Shown: positions 6,480-13,647 of the stretch, one piece after another
How positions within the stretch are numbered: the stretch's first letter is position 1
How the letters are laid out: each line of letters opens with the position of its first letter
The notes under the pieces: model-generated
Databases searched by the model: none
Told to the model about the DNA's origin: nothing
The model's input: the letters and a program-made list of their open reading frames with translations, nothing else
IMG/VR virus record: IMGVR_UViG_3300041409_001222
Span: 1 to 22,011 of that record
DNA: 22,011 bases
Direction: 5' to 3' (one strand)
Source: a virus
Made by a program: the position numbers and the translations under genes

Positions 6480-8246
6480 ATGAACATGACACCCGCCCCC
6501 GACGACCTCGATCCCCGCAGGCAGGCTTTACTGCTGTACTTTCAGGGATACCGTATCGCCCGCATTGCTGAAATGCTGGGAGAGAAACCCGCAACCGTTC
6601 ACAGCTGGAAAAAGCGAGATAAGTGGGGCGACTATGGCCCGCTGGATCAGATGCAGCTGACCACCGCCGCACGCTACTGCCAGCTCATCATGAAGGAGCA
6701 GAAGGAAGGGAAAGACTTTAAGGAAATCGACCTGCTGGCGCGGCAGTCCGAGCGCCACGCCCGGATCGGCAAATTCAGCAATGGCGGCAATGAAGCGGAC
6801 CTGAACCCGAACGTGGAGAACCGCAACAAAGGCCCGCGTAAGCCACCTGAAAAGAACCTGTTCAGCGACGAACAGATTGAGAAGCTGCAGGACGTTTTCC
6901 ACGGCTCGATGTTCGGCTATCAGCGCCAGTGGTGGGAGGCAGGGAATAAGTATTCAGTCCGCAACCTGCTGAAGTCTCGCCAGATCGGGGCCACCTTCTT
7001 TTTTGCCCGCGAGGCGCTGATCGATGCGCTGACCACCGGACGAAATCAGATATTCCTGTCGGCCAGTAAGGCGCAGGCGCACGTGTTCAAGCAGTACATC
7101 ATTGAATTCGCCCGCGAGGTGGACGTAGACCTGAAGGGCGACCCGATGACGCTCAGTAACGGCGCGTGCCTGTATTTCTTAGGCACCAACGCCCGCACCG
7201 CGCAGAGCTATCACGGCAATCTGTACCTGGATGAATATTTCTGGATACCGAAGTTTCAGGAACTGCAGAAAGTGGCGTCCGGTATGGCGCTGCACAAGAA
7301 GTGGCGCGAAACCTACTTTTCCACACCGTCCAGCCTGACGCACAGCGCCTATCCGTTCTGGTCCGGTTCGCAGTTCAATAAGGGCCGGGCCAAAGCGGAC
7401 AGGGTTGATATCAATCTCAGCCATCAGTCACTGGCCGCCGGCCGCCTCTGCGAAGACGGCCAGTTTCGCCAGATCGTCACCGTTGAAGATGCGGTGCGCG
7501 GCGGCTGTGACCTGTTTGACCTGGAGCAGCTGCGCACGCGCTACAGCCCGGAGGACTACCAGAACCTGCTGATGTGCGTCTTTATGGACGATCTGGCGTC
7601 GGTGTTCCAGCTGGCCATGCTGCAGAAGTGCATGGTGGACAGCTGGGAAGTCTGGACCGACTTTGAAGCGCTGGCGCTGCGGCCGTTCGGCTGGAAAGAG
7701 GTCTGGATCGGCTATGACCCTGCGAAGGGAACGCAGAACGGCGACAGTGCCGGATGTGTGGTCATGGCACCGCCTGCCGTGCCGGGCGGTAAGTTCCGCA
7801 TCCTTGAGCGCCACCAGTGGCGCGGGATGGACTTCCGGGCGCAGGCTGACGCCATCAGGACGCTGACGCAGCAGTATAACGTCACCTATATCGGCATCGA
7901 CTCCACCGGCGTCGGGCTGGGCGTGTATGAGAACGTCAAAGCCTTCTTCCCGCAGGTGAAGGAGTTTGTCTATAACCCGAACGTGAAGAACGCTCTGGTG
8001 CTGAAGGCTTACGACACCATCGCCAGCGGGCGGCTTGAGTTTGACGCCAGTCACCTCGACATCGCACAGTCATTCATGTCTATCCGCAAGGCCACCACGG
8101 CCAGCGGCAACCGTCCGACCTATGAAACCAGCCGCAGCGAGGAAGTCAGCCACGGCGATTTAGCCTGGGCGACCATGCACGCGCTGGCAAACGAGCCGCT
8201 GCAGGGACAGGCGGCACACACGCAGAACATTGTGGAGATTTACTGA
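6480..8246 (+). CDS. P: Terminase large subunit, ATPase P
   Basis: 588 aa (P2 gpP 590 aa); powers DNA translocation into the procapsid and works with gpM at cos. An N-terminal helix-turn-helix (about residues 22-48, ending TVHSWKKR) precedes the ATPase: Walker A-like KSRQIGAT (165-172) and Walker B LYLDE (248-252, D251/E252). The C-terminal RNase H-like part has acidic residues in GYDPAKG (D413) and GIDSTG (D474). The ATG at 6480 has no good Shine-Dalgarno sequence close to it; a second ATG two codons on is the alternative. P is divergent from O and its stop overlaps the Q start by one base. Confidence 0.95.
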   Translation: MNMTPAPDDLDPRRQALLLYFQGYRIARIAEMLGEKPATVHSWKKRDKWGDYGPLDQMQLTTAARYCQLIMKEQKEGKDFKEIDLLARQSERHARIGKFSNGGNEADLNPNVENRNKGPRKPPEKNLFSDEQIEKLQDVFHGSMFGYQRQWWEAGNKYSVRNLLKSRQIGATFFFAREALIDALTTGRNQIFLSASKAQAHVFKQYIIEFAREVDVDLKGDPMTLSNGACLYFLGTNARTAQSYHGNLYLDEYFWIPKFQELQKVASGMALHKKWRETYFSTPSSLTHSAYPFWSGSQFNKGRAKADRVDINLSHQSLAAGRLCEDGQFRQIVTVEDAVRGGCDLFDLEQLRTRYSPEDYQNLLMCVFMDDLASVFQLAMLQKCMVDSWEVWTDFEALALRPFGWKEVWIGYDPAKGTQNGDSAGCVVMAPPAVPGGKFRILERHQWRGMDFRAQADAIRTLTQQYNVTYIGIDSTGVGLGVYENVKAFFPQVKEFVYNPNVKNALVLKAYDTIASGRLEFDASHLDIAQSFMSIRKATTASGNRPTYETSRSEEVSHGDLAWATMHALANEPLQGQAAHTQNIVEIY

Positions 8247-9277
8247 TGAGCAAACGCAGGAACCGCACCCGCACGCAGCCAGTGCCGCAGCCGGATAACA
8301 TGATCAGCGGGGCAGCGTCGGAGGCGTTTACCTTTGGCGACCCGATCCCGGTGCTGGACCGCCGCGAACTGCTGGATTACGTGGAGTGCGTTATCAATGA
8401 TCGCTGGTATGAACCGCCCGTAAGCGTTGACGGGCTGGCGCGCACGTTCCGCGCCGCCGTGCATCACAGCTCACCCATCAGCGTAAAGTGCAATATTCTG
8501 GCGAGCACCTTTATCCCGCATCCGCTTCTGAGTCAGCAGGCTTTCAGCCGCTTTGCGCTGGATTACCTGATTTTCGGCAATGCCTATCTGGAGAAGCGGA
8601 CCAGCCGCCTCGGTAACGTGCTGAAGCTGGAGCCGCCGCTGGCGAAGTTTACCCGGCGTGGCCTTGACCTGGACACGTACTGGTATGCGCACTATGGCAT
8701 TAACACGGAGCCGTATGAGTTTGCGAAGGGCAGCGTGTTTCACCTGATGGAGCCGGATATCAATCAGGAGATTTACGGCCTGCCGGGCTACCTGTCGGCT
8801 ATCCCGTCGGCGCTGCTGAATGAGTCGGCTACACTGTTCCGCCGCAAGTATTACCTTAACGGCAGCCATGCGGGTTTCATCATGTACATGACCGACCCGG
8901 CGCAGAGTCAGCAGGACGTGGACAATATCCGCGGTGCCATGAAAAGCGCAAAAGGCCCTGGCAACTTCCGTAACCTGTTTATGTACAGCCCGAACGGGAA
9001 AAAGGACGGCATCCAGATCATCCCACTGTCAGAGGTAGCGGCAAAGGATGAGTTTCTGAATATCAAGAATGTCAGCCGTGACGATATGCTGGCCGTGCAT
9101 CGCGTTCCGCCGCAGCTGATGGGGATTATCCCCAGCAACACGGGCGGGTTTGGAGACGTTGAAAAGGCCAGCAAAGTGTTTGTGCGTAATGAACTTATGC
9201 CATTGCAGAGACGCTTTGAGGAATTGAATGAGTGGGTGGGCGAGAGGATTATAAGGTTTGAAACGTACAACCTTTAA
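8246..9277 (+). CDS. Q: Portal protein Q
   Basis: 343 aa (P2 gpQ 344 aa), the PBSX/P2-type portal ring at the unique head vertex through which DNA enters and leaves. Recognisable family segments include LLDYVECVINDRWYEPPV near residue 40, PDINQEIYGLPGYLSA in the middle and the conserved VHRVPPQLMGIIPSNTGGFG toward the end. It is translationally coupled to P (TGATG) and is followed directly by a hairpin terminator. As in P2 it lies on the cos side of P, although here two extra genes separate it from cos. Confidence 0.95.
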   Translation: MSKRRNRTRTQPVPQPDNMISGAASEAFTFGDPIPVLDRRELLDYVECVINDRWYEPPVSVDGLARTFRAAVHHSSPISVKCNILASTFIPHPLLSQQAFSRFALDYLIFGNAYLEKRTSRLGNVLKLEPPLAKFTRRGLDLDTYWYAHYGINTEPYEFAKGSVFHLMEPDINQEIYGLPGYLSAIPSALLNESATLFRRKYYLNGSHAGFIMYMTDPAQSQQDVDNIRGAMKSAKGPGNFRNLFMYSPNGKKDGIQIIPLSEVAAKDEFLNIKNVSRDDMLAVHRVPPQLMGIIPSNTGGFGDVEKASKVFVRNELMPLQRRFEELNEWVGERIIRFETYNL

Positions 9278-9286
9278 TAGATAAAT

Positions 9287-9308
9287 GGGTGCGTTAAGCA
9301 CCCTTTTT
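9287..9308 (+). terminator. Intrinsic terminator of the P-Q operon
   Basis: A perfect six-base stem GGGTGC / GCACCC (9287-9292 and 9298-9303) with loop GTTAA is followed by TTTTT. It lies 9 nt after the Q stop. The stop codon of the converging membrane-protein gene is inside the loop, so the hairpin may serve both strands, although the T run favours the plus strand. Confidence 0.85.
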
Positions 9309-9995
9309 AATATTGTAACATCTTGGGTTGGACACCTGCTCCACATTGTTTATAACCTCAACAAACTTACTGTCTTTTATCTCCTTTAAGTAGAAAACAC
9401 CCTTACCATCTTTACACTCCTTCAAAATAAACAACCCACTAAATTCCCCTACGACTAATTTTTTATCTTCTGTTTCCCATAAAGTTGAAGCAAATTGGTT
9501 ATGATAGTTGACCCCAGCTAAAAAACTTGATACCGCCATCACAATAGCTGTTCCAGTTAAAGCCCAAAAGTTTACTTCAAGAGCACCTTCTTTTTTAGTT
9601 AGCATGCCTGAAGAAATATATACTGTGAACCAAGATGCAATCCCAAAAACGCCCCCATTAAGATAGATTACCGGATCTGTTTTTCCACTTCTTATATTGT
9701 ATATATATGAGAACACAGTAAGTGCGATGATTACCCAGAGTAAATATTTAATGTTTTCGGCCTTGAGTTTCCCATCATTACCAAAAAAGTGTACTACGCT
9801 ACCGATTATAGTGAAGAAGTAAATTAATAGCTTTAAAGAAATATTTATTACACTAGTGAGGTCAAGGTTTATATAGTATGTGGGGTAGCCGAAATAGATG
9901 GCTTCGCCGACTTTAAAACAATATGCATTTATAAATAGCACAGCAGTCAAAAGAGTAATGATTGGGAAGTCTAGCTTAGAGTTTATGCTTATCAT
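9294..9995 (-). CDS. Multi-pass membrane protein, accessory gene between Q and cos (233 aa)
   Basis: Not recognised. It has about five hydrophobic segments (residues ~10-27, 48-70, 83-99, 113-130, 143-161) and then a soluble ~70-residue C-terminal region with the pattern VVGEFSGLFILKECKDGKGV and two cysteines (in ECKDG and PRCYN). The gene is strongly AT-rich compared with the neighbouring Q and P genes and lies on the opposite strand, converging on Q. In P2 almost nothing separates Q from cos, so this is an insert. The ATG at 9995 has no convincing Shine-Dalgarno sequence. A superinfection-exclusion or membrane-effector role would fit the position, but nothing in the sequence proves it. Confidence 0.7.
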   Translation of the reverse strand: MISINSKLDFPIITLLTAVLFINAYCFKVGEAIYFGYPTYYINLDLTSVINISLKLLIYFFTIIGSVVHFFGNDGKLKAENIKYLLWVIIALTVFSYIYNIRSGKTDPVIYLNGGVFGIASWFTVYISSGMLTKKEGALEVNFWALTGTAIVMAVSSFLAGVNYHNQFASTLWETEDKKLVVGEFSGLFILKECKDGKGVFYLKEIKDSKFVEVINNVEQVSNPRCYNIKKGA

Positions 9996-10025
9996 ATGAG
10001 ATTAAATGAATTTGTTTATTAATTT

Positions 10026-10047
10026 AAGCACCTGAAAACAGGTGCTT
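10026..10047 (-). terminator. Hairpin terminator after the 96-aa gene
   Basis: A perfect nine-base stem AAGCACCTG / CAGGTGCTT (10026-10034, 10039-10047) with a four-base loop lies just downstream of the stop codon at 10052. On the minus strand it is followed by TTAAATTAAT, a weak T-rich tail. It should separate the 96-aa gene from the membrane-protein gene. Confidence 0.7.
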
Positions 10048-10051
10048 TCCC

Positions 10052-10342
10052 CTATTCTTTAATAAGACTACCCCAGTCGAGGTCAGACTCTTCAACTACA
10101 ATATTAATAATGCAATGCACGTGATCATCGTTAATCCTAACGTAATTGAAAAGCTTTGTTTTGACAACTCCAGAGAAAGAAGAGCGGGAATCATCGTTAG
10201 AGATATTTACGTAATCACCTACGTTAGGGAGAATAAGCAAGGCGTTCTCTTCTGATGAGCAGCTTACTATATCTCCATCATCAATAGGCCTTGAATTCCC
10301 TTTAGGCAGATATTGATAATCGTAACCATATGTAGTTTTCAT
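10052..10342 (-). CDS. Small acidic protein of unknown function beside cos (96 aa)
   Basis: Not recognised. From the ATG at 10342 the product is 96 aa, acidic and likely mostly beta strand, with an N-terminal MKTTYGYDYQYLPKG, then a SSEENALLILPNVGDYVNIS segment and a C-terminus ending VVEESDLDWGSLIKE. The start was chosen because GGAGG lies seven bases upstream; the ATG five codons earlier overlaps that GGAGG. It has its own promoter (10376-10404), a palindrome near the start of transcription, and a hairpin terminator, so it is a self-contained expression unit of the kind called a moron. The genes around it are late genes that are silent in the lysogen, so expression from the prophage is plausible. 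Confidence 0.75.
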   Translation of the reverse strand: MKTTYGYDYQYLPKGNSRPIDDGDIVSCSSEENALLILPNVGDYVNISNDDSRSSFSGVVKTKLFNYVRINDDHVHCIINIVVEESDLDWGSLIKE

Positions 10343-10361
10343 TTTTAGAACCTCCAACGAT

Positions 10362-10404
10362 TTAAGATAAATCTTAATATCACGTTGATGTCTAATAAAG
10401 TCAA
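10362..10404 (-). promoter_or_regulatory. Sigma-70 promoter with palindromic operator for the 96-aa gene
   Basis: On the minus strand TTGACT (10399-10404) and GATATT (10376-10381) are 17 bases apart, a near-consensus promoter with a start near 10369. A perfect dyad TTAAGAT-AA-ATCTTAA (10362-10377) overlaps the -10 and start region, a good place for a repressor. Which protein would bind it is unknown. Confidence 0.65.
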
Positions 10405-10440
10405 CAATAGTTTGTCAGAGAGTGGGTGCTTCTGCGCGCG

Positions 10441-10459
10441 CTCGTAGCCCCGCCACGCC
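10441..10459 (-). other. cos site (cohesive-end cleavage region)
   Basis: Read on the minus strand the 19 bases are GGCGTGGCGGGGCTACGAG. The first twelve match the phage 186 cos and differ by one base from P2 (GGCGAGGCGGGG, from memory). The last seven differ from P2, but the GCGCGC that follows the P2 core at the next-but-one base is present at the same offset here, which supports colinearity. The orientation relative to Q is as in P2. Flanking structure includes a dyad CCACTT-TATG-AAGTGG (10463-10478) immediately to the right and CCTGCATG/CATGCAGG (10489-10496, 10565-10572) further on, possibly terminase-binding elements. The exact cut positions are inferred. Confidence 0.7.
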
Positions 10460-10504
10460 TGCCCACTTTATGAAGTGGTTTTCATGCACCTGCATGGCAT
10501 AAGC

Positions 10505-10528
10505 AAAAGCCCGCCATTACTAGCGGGC
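10505..10528 (-). terminator. Terminator between the methyltransferase gene and cos
   Basis: On the minus strand a GCCCGC / GCGGGC stem (10509-10514 and 10523-10528, eight-base loop) is followed by TTTTGCTT. It would stop leftward transcription from the methyltransferase operon before it reaches cos and the accessory genes beyond. Between it and the methyltransferase stop (10529-10654) I see no gene; the only structure there is an imperfect inverted repeat at 10612-10648 (CAAGCTTGCGT / ACGCAGCTTG). Confidence 0.65.
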
Positions 10529-10654
10529 CGGGGCGCCTGGGATCCTTTAAGGATTATGCGGATTCATGCAGGTACTTGCGCAATTACACAAAAAATTAAA
10601 AGAGCAGTCTGCAAGCTTGCGTACATACATTTTTTCAGACGCAGCTTGTTTTAC

Positions 10655-11539
10655 TCAAGCTGATAATGGCACTGAAACCCCTTTAAGAGTGTCAGGTACT
10701 GAAATTTTTGGGGAAAAAATCATGACTTCTTCTCCGGATTTTTTTTGTTGCGCAGTATATTGTAAGGAATATTCAACTCGCGGAAAATTGCTATAGATAT
10801 TCTTGATTTCTTCTGCATTGTCGTAAGAAACAAGCCAATTCGGGAAGTTTATTTCCTCAAGTTTCTTCATGACGAGCACATGATCATCGTGATCATAAAA
10901 ATTACGATACAACCCTTGACCTTTAACATAATAGGGAGGGTCTAAATATAAAAGAATTTTATTTTTATCGGCCTTTCCAAGGCTATCCATGAAATTCAAA
11001 CCCTCAAGGAAATCTATCGCATCCAAATTAGTAACAACAATTCTCTGATTATAATTTGCTATACTTTCGATTCTTGTTATTAAATCTTCACGATTAAAGC
11101 GCACATCCATCTTCCATTTCCCATCTTGCGCTTTTCCACCTATCACTCCTGCTTTTAAAATACCAGAACGATTAGTCCTATTTAAGAAGAATGCAGAAAA
11201 ACCAACTTCAAGTTTTGAGAACTCTGAAGGATTAGAAATAACATGACGATGAAAGCACCATTCTTCCATATTAATTTTGGCTGTGCTAATCAGCTTGCAA
11301 AGATTTTCAGTATCATCAACCACTGATGACCAAAAAGAATAGACCGCAAAGTCAGCATCATTAATATAAATCTTACGAACATATTCTTCTAATAACAATT
11401 CTAAGGCTACCCCTGCACCTCCAGCATATGGTTCAGCATAAGCTCCATCGTTTAACCGATTTTGCTCAATGACATCTTTTAAAAAATAAGATAACTTTCC
11501 TTTTCCGCCGGGATATCTTAGTGGGGTATAAAATTTCAT
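10655..11539 (-). CDS. D12-class N6-adenine DNA methyltransferase (294 aa)
   Basis: Transfers a methyl group from AdoMet to adenine N6. The order of motifs is that of the D12/Dam class: YPGGKGKL (9-16), the AdoMet motif AEPYAGGAG (35-43), FFLNRTNRSGI (117-127) and the catalytic DPPY (D200-Y203). The sequence is clearly different from the prophage's second Dam-like enzyme (16419-17219), so its target site may differ. The ATG at 11539 has AGAGG about seven bases upstream. It follows the ParB-like gene on the same strand after 69 nt that contain a perfect inverted repeat. No restriction-endonuclease gene is visible beside it. It is AT-rich and occupies the cos-A interval, where P2 has tin and old; it could protect self DNA in a defence system or modify phage DNA against host restriction. 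Confidence 0.9.
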   Translation of the reverse strand: MKFYTPLRYPGGKGKLSYFLKDVIEQNRLNDGAYAEPYAGGAGVALELLLEEYVRKIYINDADFAVYSFWSSVVDDTENLCKLISTAKINMEEWCFHRHVISNPSEFSKLEVGFSAFFLNRTNRSGILKAGVIGGKAQDGKWKMDVRFNREDLITRIESIANYNQRIVVTNLDAIDFLEGLNFMDSLGKADKNKILLYLDPPYYVKGQGLYRNFYDHDDHVLVMKKLEEINFPNWLVSYDNAEEIKNIYSNFPRVEYSLQYTAQQKKSGEEVMIFSPKISVPDTLKGVSVPLSA

Positions 11540-11573
11540 ATCTACCTCTCAAGCTTGATCCCACATCATATCA

Positions 11574-11599
11574 AAACATAGACATCCATGTCTATGTTT
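11574..11599. repeat. Perfect 12-bp inverted repeat between ParB-like and methyltransferase genes
   Basis: AAACATAGACAT and ATGTCTATGTTT flank a two-base CC centre. It lies between the stop of the ParB-like gene (11609) and the methyltransferase start (11539). In RNA the leftward transcript would form a strong stem followed by TTTTGAT, so it could be a partial terminator that limits methyltransferase expression; as DNA it could be an operator bound by either product. Confidence 0.8.
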
Positions 11600-11608
11600 G
11601 TCTTAATT

Positions 11609-13108
11609 TCAATCGCCCCAGATCAGGCTAATCAAAACTTCAAAATTATCCCATTCAGTATTAACAGCCTCTTTTGACAAAATCAGATGAGGATTATGGA
11701 CATATTGCTGCAAAGAGCCATTATGTTTAGTTATTTGGCTTGAATGAGTTATCACAGCTGTACATTGACTACCTGTCATTTTTTTTCTATCACGAAGATA
11801 GTGCGCGCACATTATAACTTTGTCGTGCAGGCCCGGATTCCTATTTGCATCTTTCTGACCAATCTGATTATCTTCTATAAAAGTACTTACAGAAAGGTCA
11901 ATGAATATACGTAATAATATAGATATTGCGTTTGGAGTAGAGTCAAATGTCAAATGACTTTTTAGCTCACTAAATATACGAGAACACTTTTTATGTCCTC
12001 TAAAATTAAGCTTGACATAGGACGGTATTAGGTTGTTTCGATCAATTTTTGGAGTGGCTTTATTCTTTCCTTTTTTCTTATCTTCTCCATCACCTTCAAA
12101 TTCAGACTCTGATTTATCTTTATCTTCAGAATAATCATCATTCTTTTTTTCTTGATTTTCAGAAGAGCTATCCCTGCTTTCTTTGATATCATCTACATCT
12201 GCAGGACTCTCATCTTCAAACTCTTCATTAACTGGTTGAGTTGAAACCTCCGGATTCGATTCAAGTAAACTCCACGGCTTATTTAAAACCATTTCAGATG
12301 ATTTGATACTTTGCTCAATAATAAAATTGACCCTATCATCTTGACTTCGAATTCTATTTACTGTGAAGCAAGGTTTCCCCTTTTCATCCTCTTCAATCAT
12401 TACTGCCAAAATATTTTTAAGTTGAGACTGAAATCGCTGATAAGGTTGAAAGCAATATAATATGCCATCAATGCTTTTTAAATTAAAGTAATCACGAACC
12501 TTTAGATCGCCAAAGAGGCGAGTTATATTTGTTATTCTTAGTAATTTCTTTTTCTCTAATATTTCTTTGAAATAATCAGTATTTAATTCTAAAAAGGTGA
12601 ATAGTTGATTACCAAATGATTGTTTACCATTTCTAGCCATATGTCTGGCTTTTTCTGGTGCCGTCCACTCGACCCTTCCTACTCCTCCATTTTGGCCGGT
12701 ATGCTTTAAATTCACCCAATGTTCGTAATCGTCATTATCAAAAACTACGCAATTATCAATGATCTTTATATCTTTGGATTGAGTGATTTTGAGCTTTTCA
12801 AAAGCCTTTCTTGCTCTTTCATTAGGGGCGAGTTTAGGGGATAACAACAACTTGAGTGCAGTAACTCGTCGATTTCCTTCTGCTACCACATAAAAACCAT
12901 CTTCATCTTCACTAGGATATACCAAAACATTCTCAGACGGGTCCAAGCCTTTTGCAACGATATCCTTGGCCAAGCGGTAGATGCGGTCGTACTGCAAATC
13001 TAGCATTTTAGCTATAGCGTCGCGTTGGTTTTCAGCTGATACAGGAAAGCGAGAGTTGTCTACATCCAAAAGTAACTTGTTGATATTCATTGATTTAATT
13101 TGATTCAT
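11609..13108 (-). CDS. ParB/sulfiredoxin-fold protein with acidic linker and helical C-terminal domain (499 aa)
   Basis: The N-terminal ~110 residues look like a ParB-N/Srx domain: a leading strand-loop (INKLLLDVDNSRFP, 9-22), then the nucleotide-binding box VVAEGNRRVTALKLL with G78-N79-R80-R81. A helical middle follows to ~270. Residues ~290-370 are a very acidic then lysine-rich, low-complexity linker. The C-terminal ~130 residues are predicted helical and end in a conserved-looking SLQQYVHNPHL...WDNFEVLISLIWG pattern. In related folds this box binds CTP or ATP; some members are nucleases. The ATG at 13108 is preferred because GAGGA lies nine bases upstream; the frame extends 20 codons to 13168 without a good RBS. 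It is far too divergent and wrongly placed to be a partition ParB, and there is no parA. A sensor or effector partnered with the methyltransferase is my inference. Confidence 0.8.
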   Translation of the reverse strand: MNQIKSMNINKLLLDVDNSRFPVSAENQRDAIAKMLDLQYDRIYRLAKDIVAKGLDPSENVLVYPSEDEDGFYVVAEGNRRVTALKLLLSPKLAPNERARKAFEKLKITQSKDIKIIDNCVVFDNDDYEHWVNLKHTGQNGGVGRVEWTAPEKARHMARNGKQSFGNQLFTFLELNTDYFKEILEKKKLLRITNITRLFGDLKVRDYFNLKSIDGILYCFQPYQRFQSQLKNILAVMIEEDEKGKPCFTVNRIRSQDDRVNFIIEQSIKSSEMVLNKPWSLLESNPEVSTQPVNEEFEDESPADVDDIKESRDSSSENQEKKNDDYSEDKDKSESEFEGDGEDKKKGKNKATPKIDRNNLIPSYVKLNFRGHKKCSRIFSELKSHLTFDSTPNAISILLRIFIDLSVSTFIEDNQIGQKDANRNPGLHDKVIMCAHYLRDRKKMTGSQCTAVITHSSQITKHNGSLQQYVHNPHLILSKEAVNTEWDNFEVLISLIWGD

Positions 13109-13353
13109 TAAAACATCCTCTGTCGAATTCTTGACGTCAAAAGATCCATTTTTTATCATAATTTGCATACTAGCAATAGGGTTGAATGTATTATCACTTC
13201 TGCGGTGAATCGTTCTCGTTCCCGCATGTTTAATCCTTATTGGCTTTTTAATCCGACAATTTACACAGACAGTTTAAATTTTTGATAAATCTTGCTGACG
13301 TGCTGCAAGCGCTGAATAAAAGCATTTAGATAGTGCTAATCATCATTTTTGAA

Positions 13354-13382
13354 AATTAAGTCTTTGATACCGGTATGGTCAA
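13354..13382 (-). promoter_or_regulatory. Possible promoter of the ParB-like/methyltransferase operon
   Basis: TTGACC (13377-13382) and TTAATT (13354-13359) on the minus strand are 17 bases apart, and the spacer contains a perfect palindrome ATACCGGTAT (13367-13376). The site begins right after the stop of the 53-aa gene. It would leave a leader of about 240 nt before the ParB-like start. That leader (13109-13350) shows no gene to me. Confidence 0.4.
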
Positions 13383-13386
13383 GATA

Positions 13387-13548
13387 TTAAAAAGCAACGC
13401 AACTATGCGCCTGTAAACTTAAGTGGCCTAAACAGAAGCCGCCGCCGTTCTCTTTTGGCCGCTGAAAGAAAACTAATCCGCCAGGCGCATAATCAGTCAG
13501 GCTTTCGCCCCGGTAAACTACCTGATAATTTGAATCGCTTCCGGCCAT
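13387..13548 (-). CDS. Short conserved-looking protein, second gene behind the LexA box (53 aa)
   Basis: A short frame beginning MAGSDSNYQVVYRGESLTDY, with a G/F-rich centre (PGGLVFFQRP, NGGGFCLGHLSL) and two cysteines. The composition and regular strand pattern look like a real small protein, not a chance frame. The ATG at 13548 has only a weak AGG nearby; an in-frame GTG lies at 13563. It follows the 61-aa gene on the same strand by 99 nt, so both could share the LexA-controlled promoter, as orf97 follows tum in phage 186. I do not recognise the family and assign no function. Confidence 0.55.
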   Translation of the reverse strand: MAGSDSNYQVVYRGESLTDYAPGGLVFFQRPKENGGGFCLGHLSLQAHSCVAF

Positions 13549-13647
13549 AGCCTGACGCCTCACGGTACTCGTTGTTCAACCTTGCCAGCGCCAAAAATAA
13601 ATTTTGTCGCCAGCAACGTTATCAATATGCCTGGCTGTGGACTCAGG

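Noticed and set aside
10042-10052. GTGCTTTCCCC, the reverse complement of the right half of the P2 cos core; with 10448-10459 it could suggest a cos split by insertion of the 96-aa gene.
   Set aside because: These bases are part of the terminator stem after the 96-aa gene, and the sequence at 10441-10459 stays in register with P2 beyond the core (GCGCGC at the same offset), so an intact diverged cos is simpler. A comparison with close relatives would settle it.
10475-10663. A 62-codon plus-strand frame right of cos.
   Set aside because: It runs through the terminator hairpin and cos-flanking repeats, has no ribosome-binding site and reads as low-quality protein.
11609-13108. Plasmid-type partition ParB.
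   Set aside because: No parA, no parS-like repeats, and the acidic linker and C-terminal domain are not those of partition proteins.
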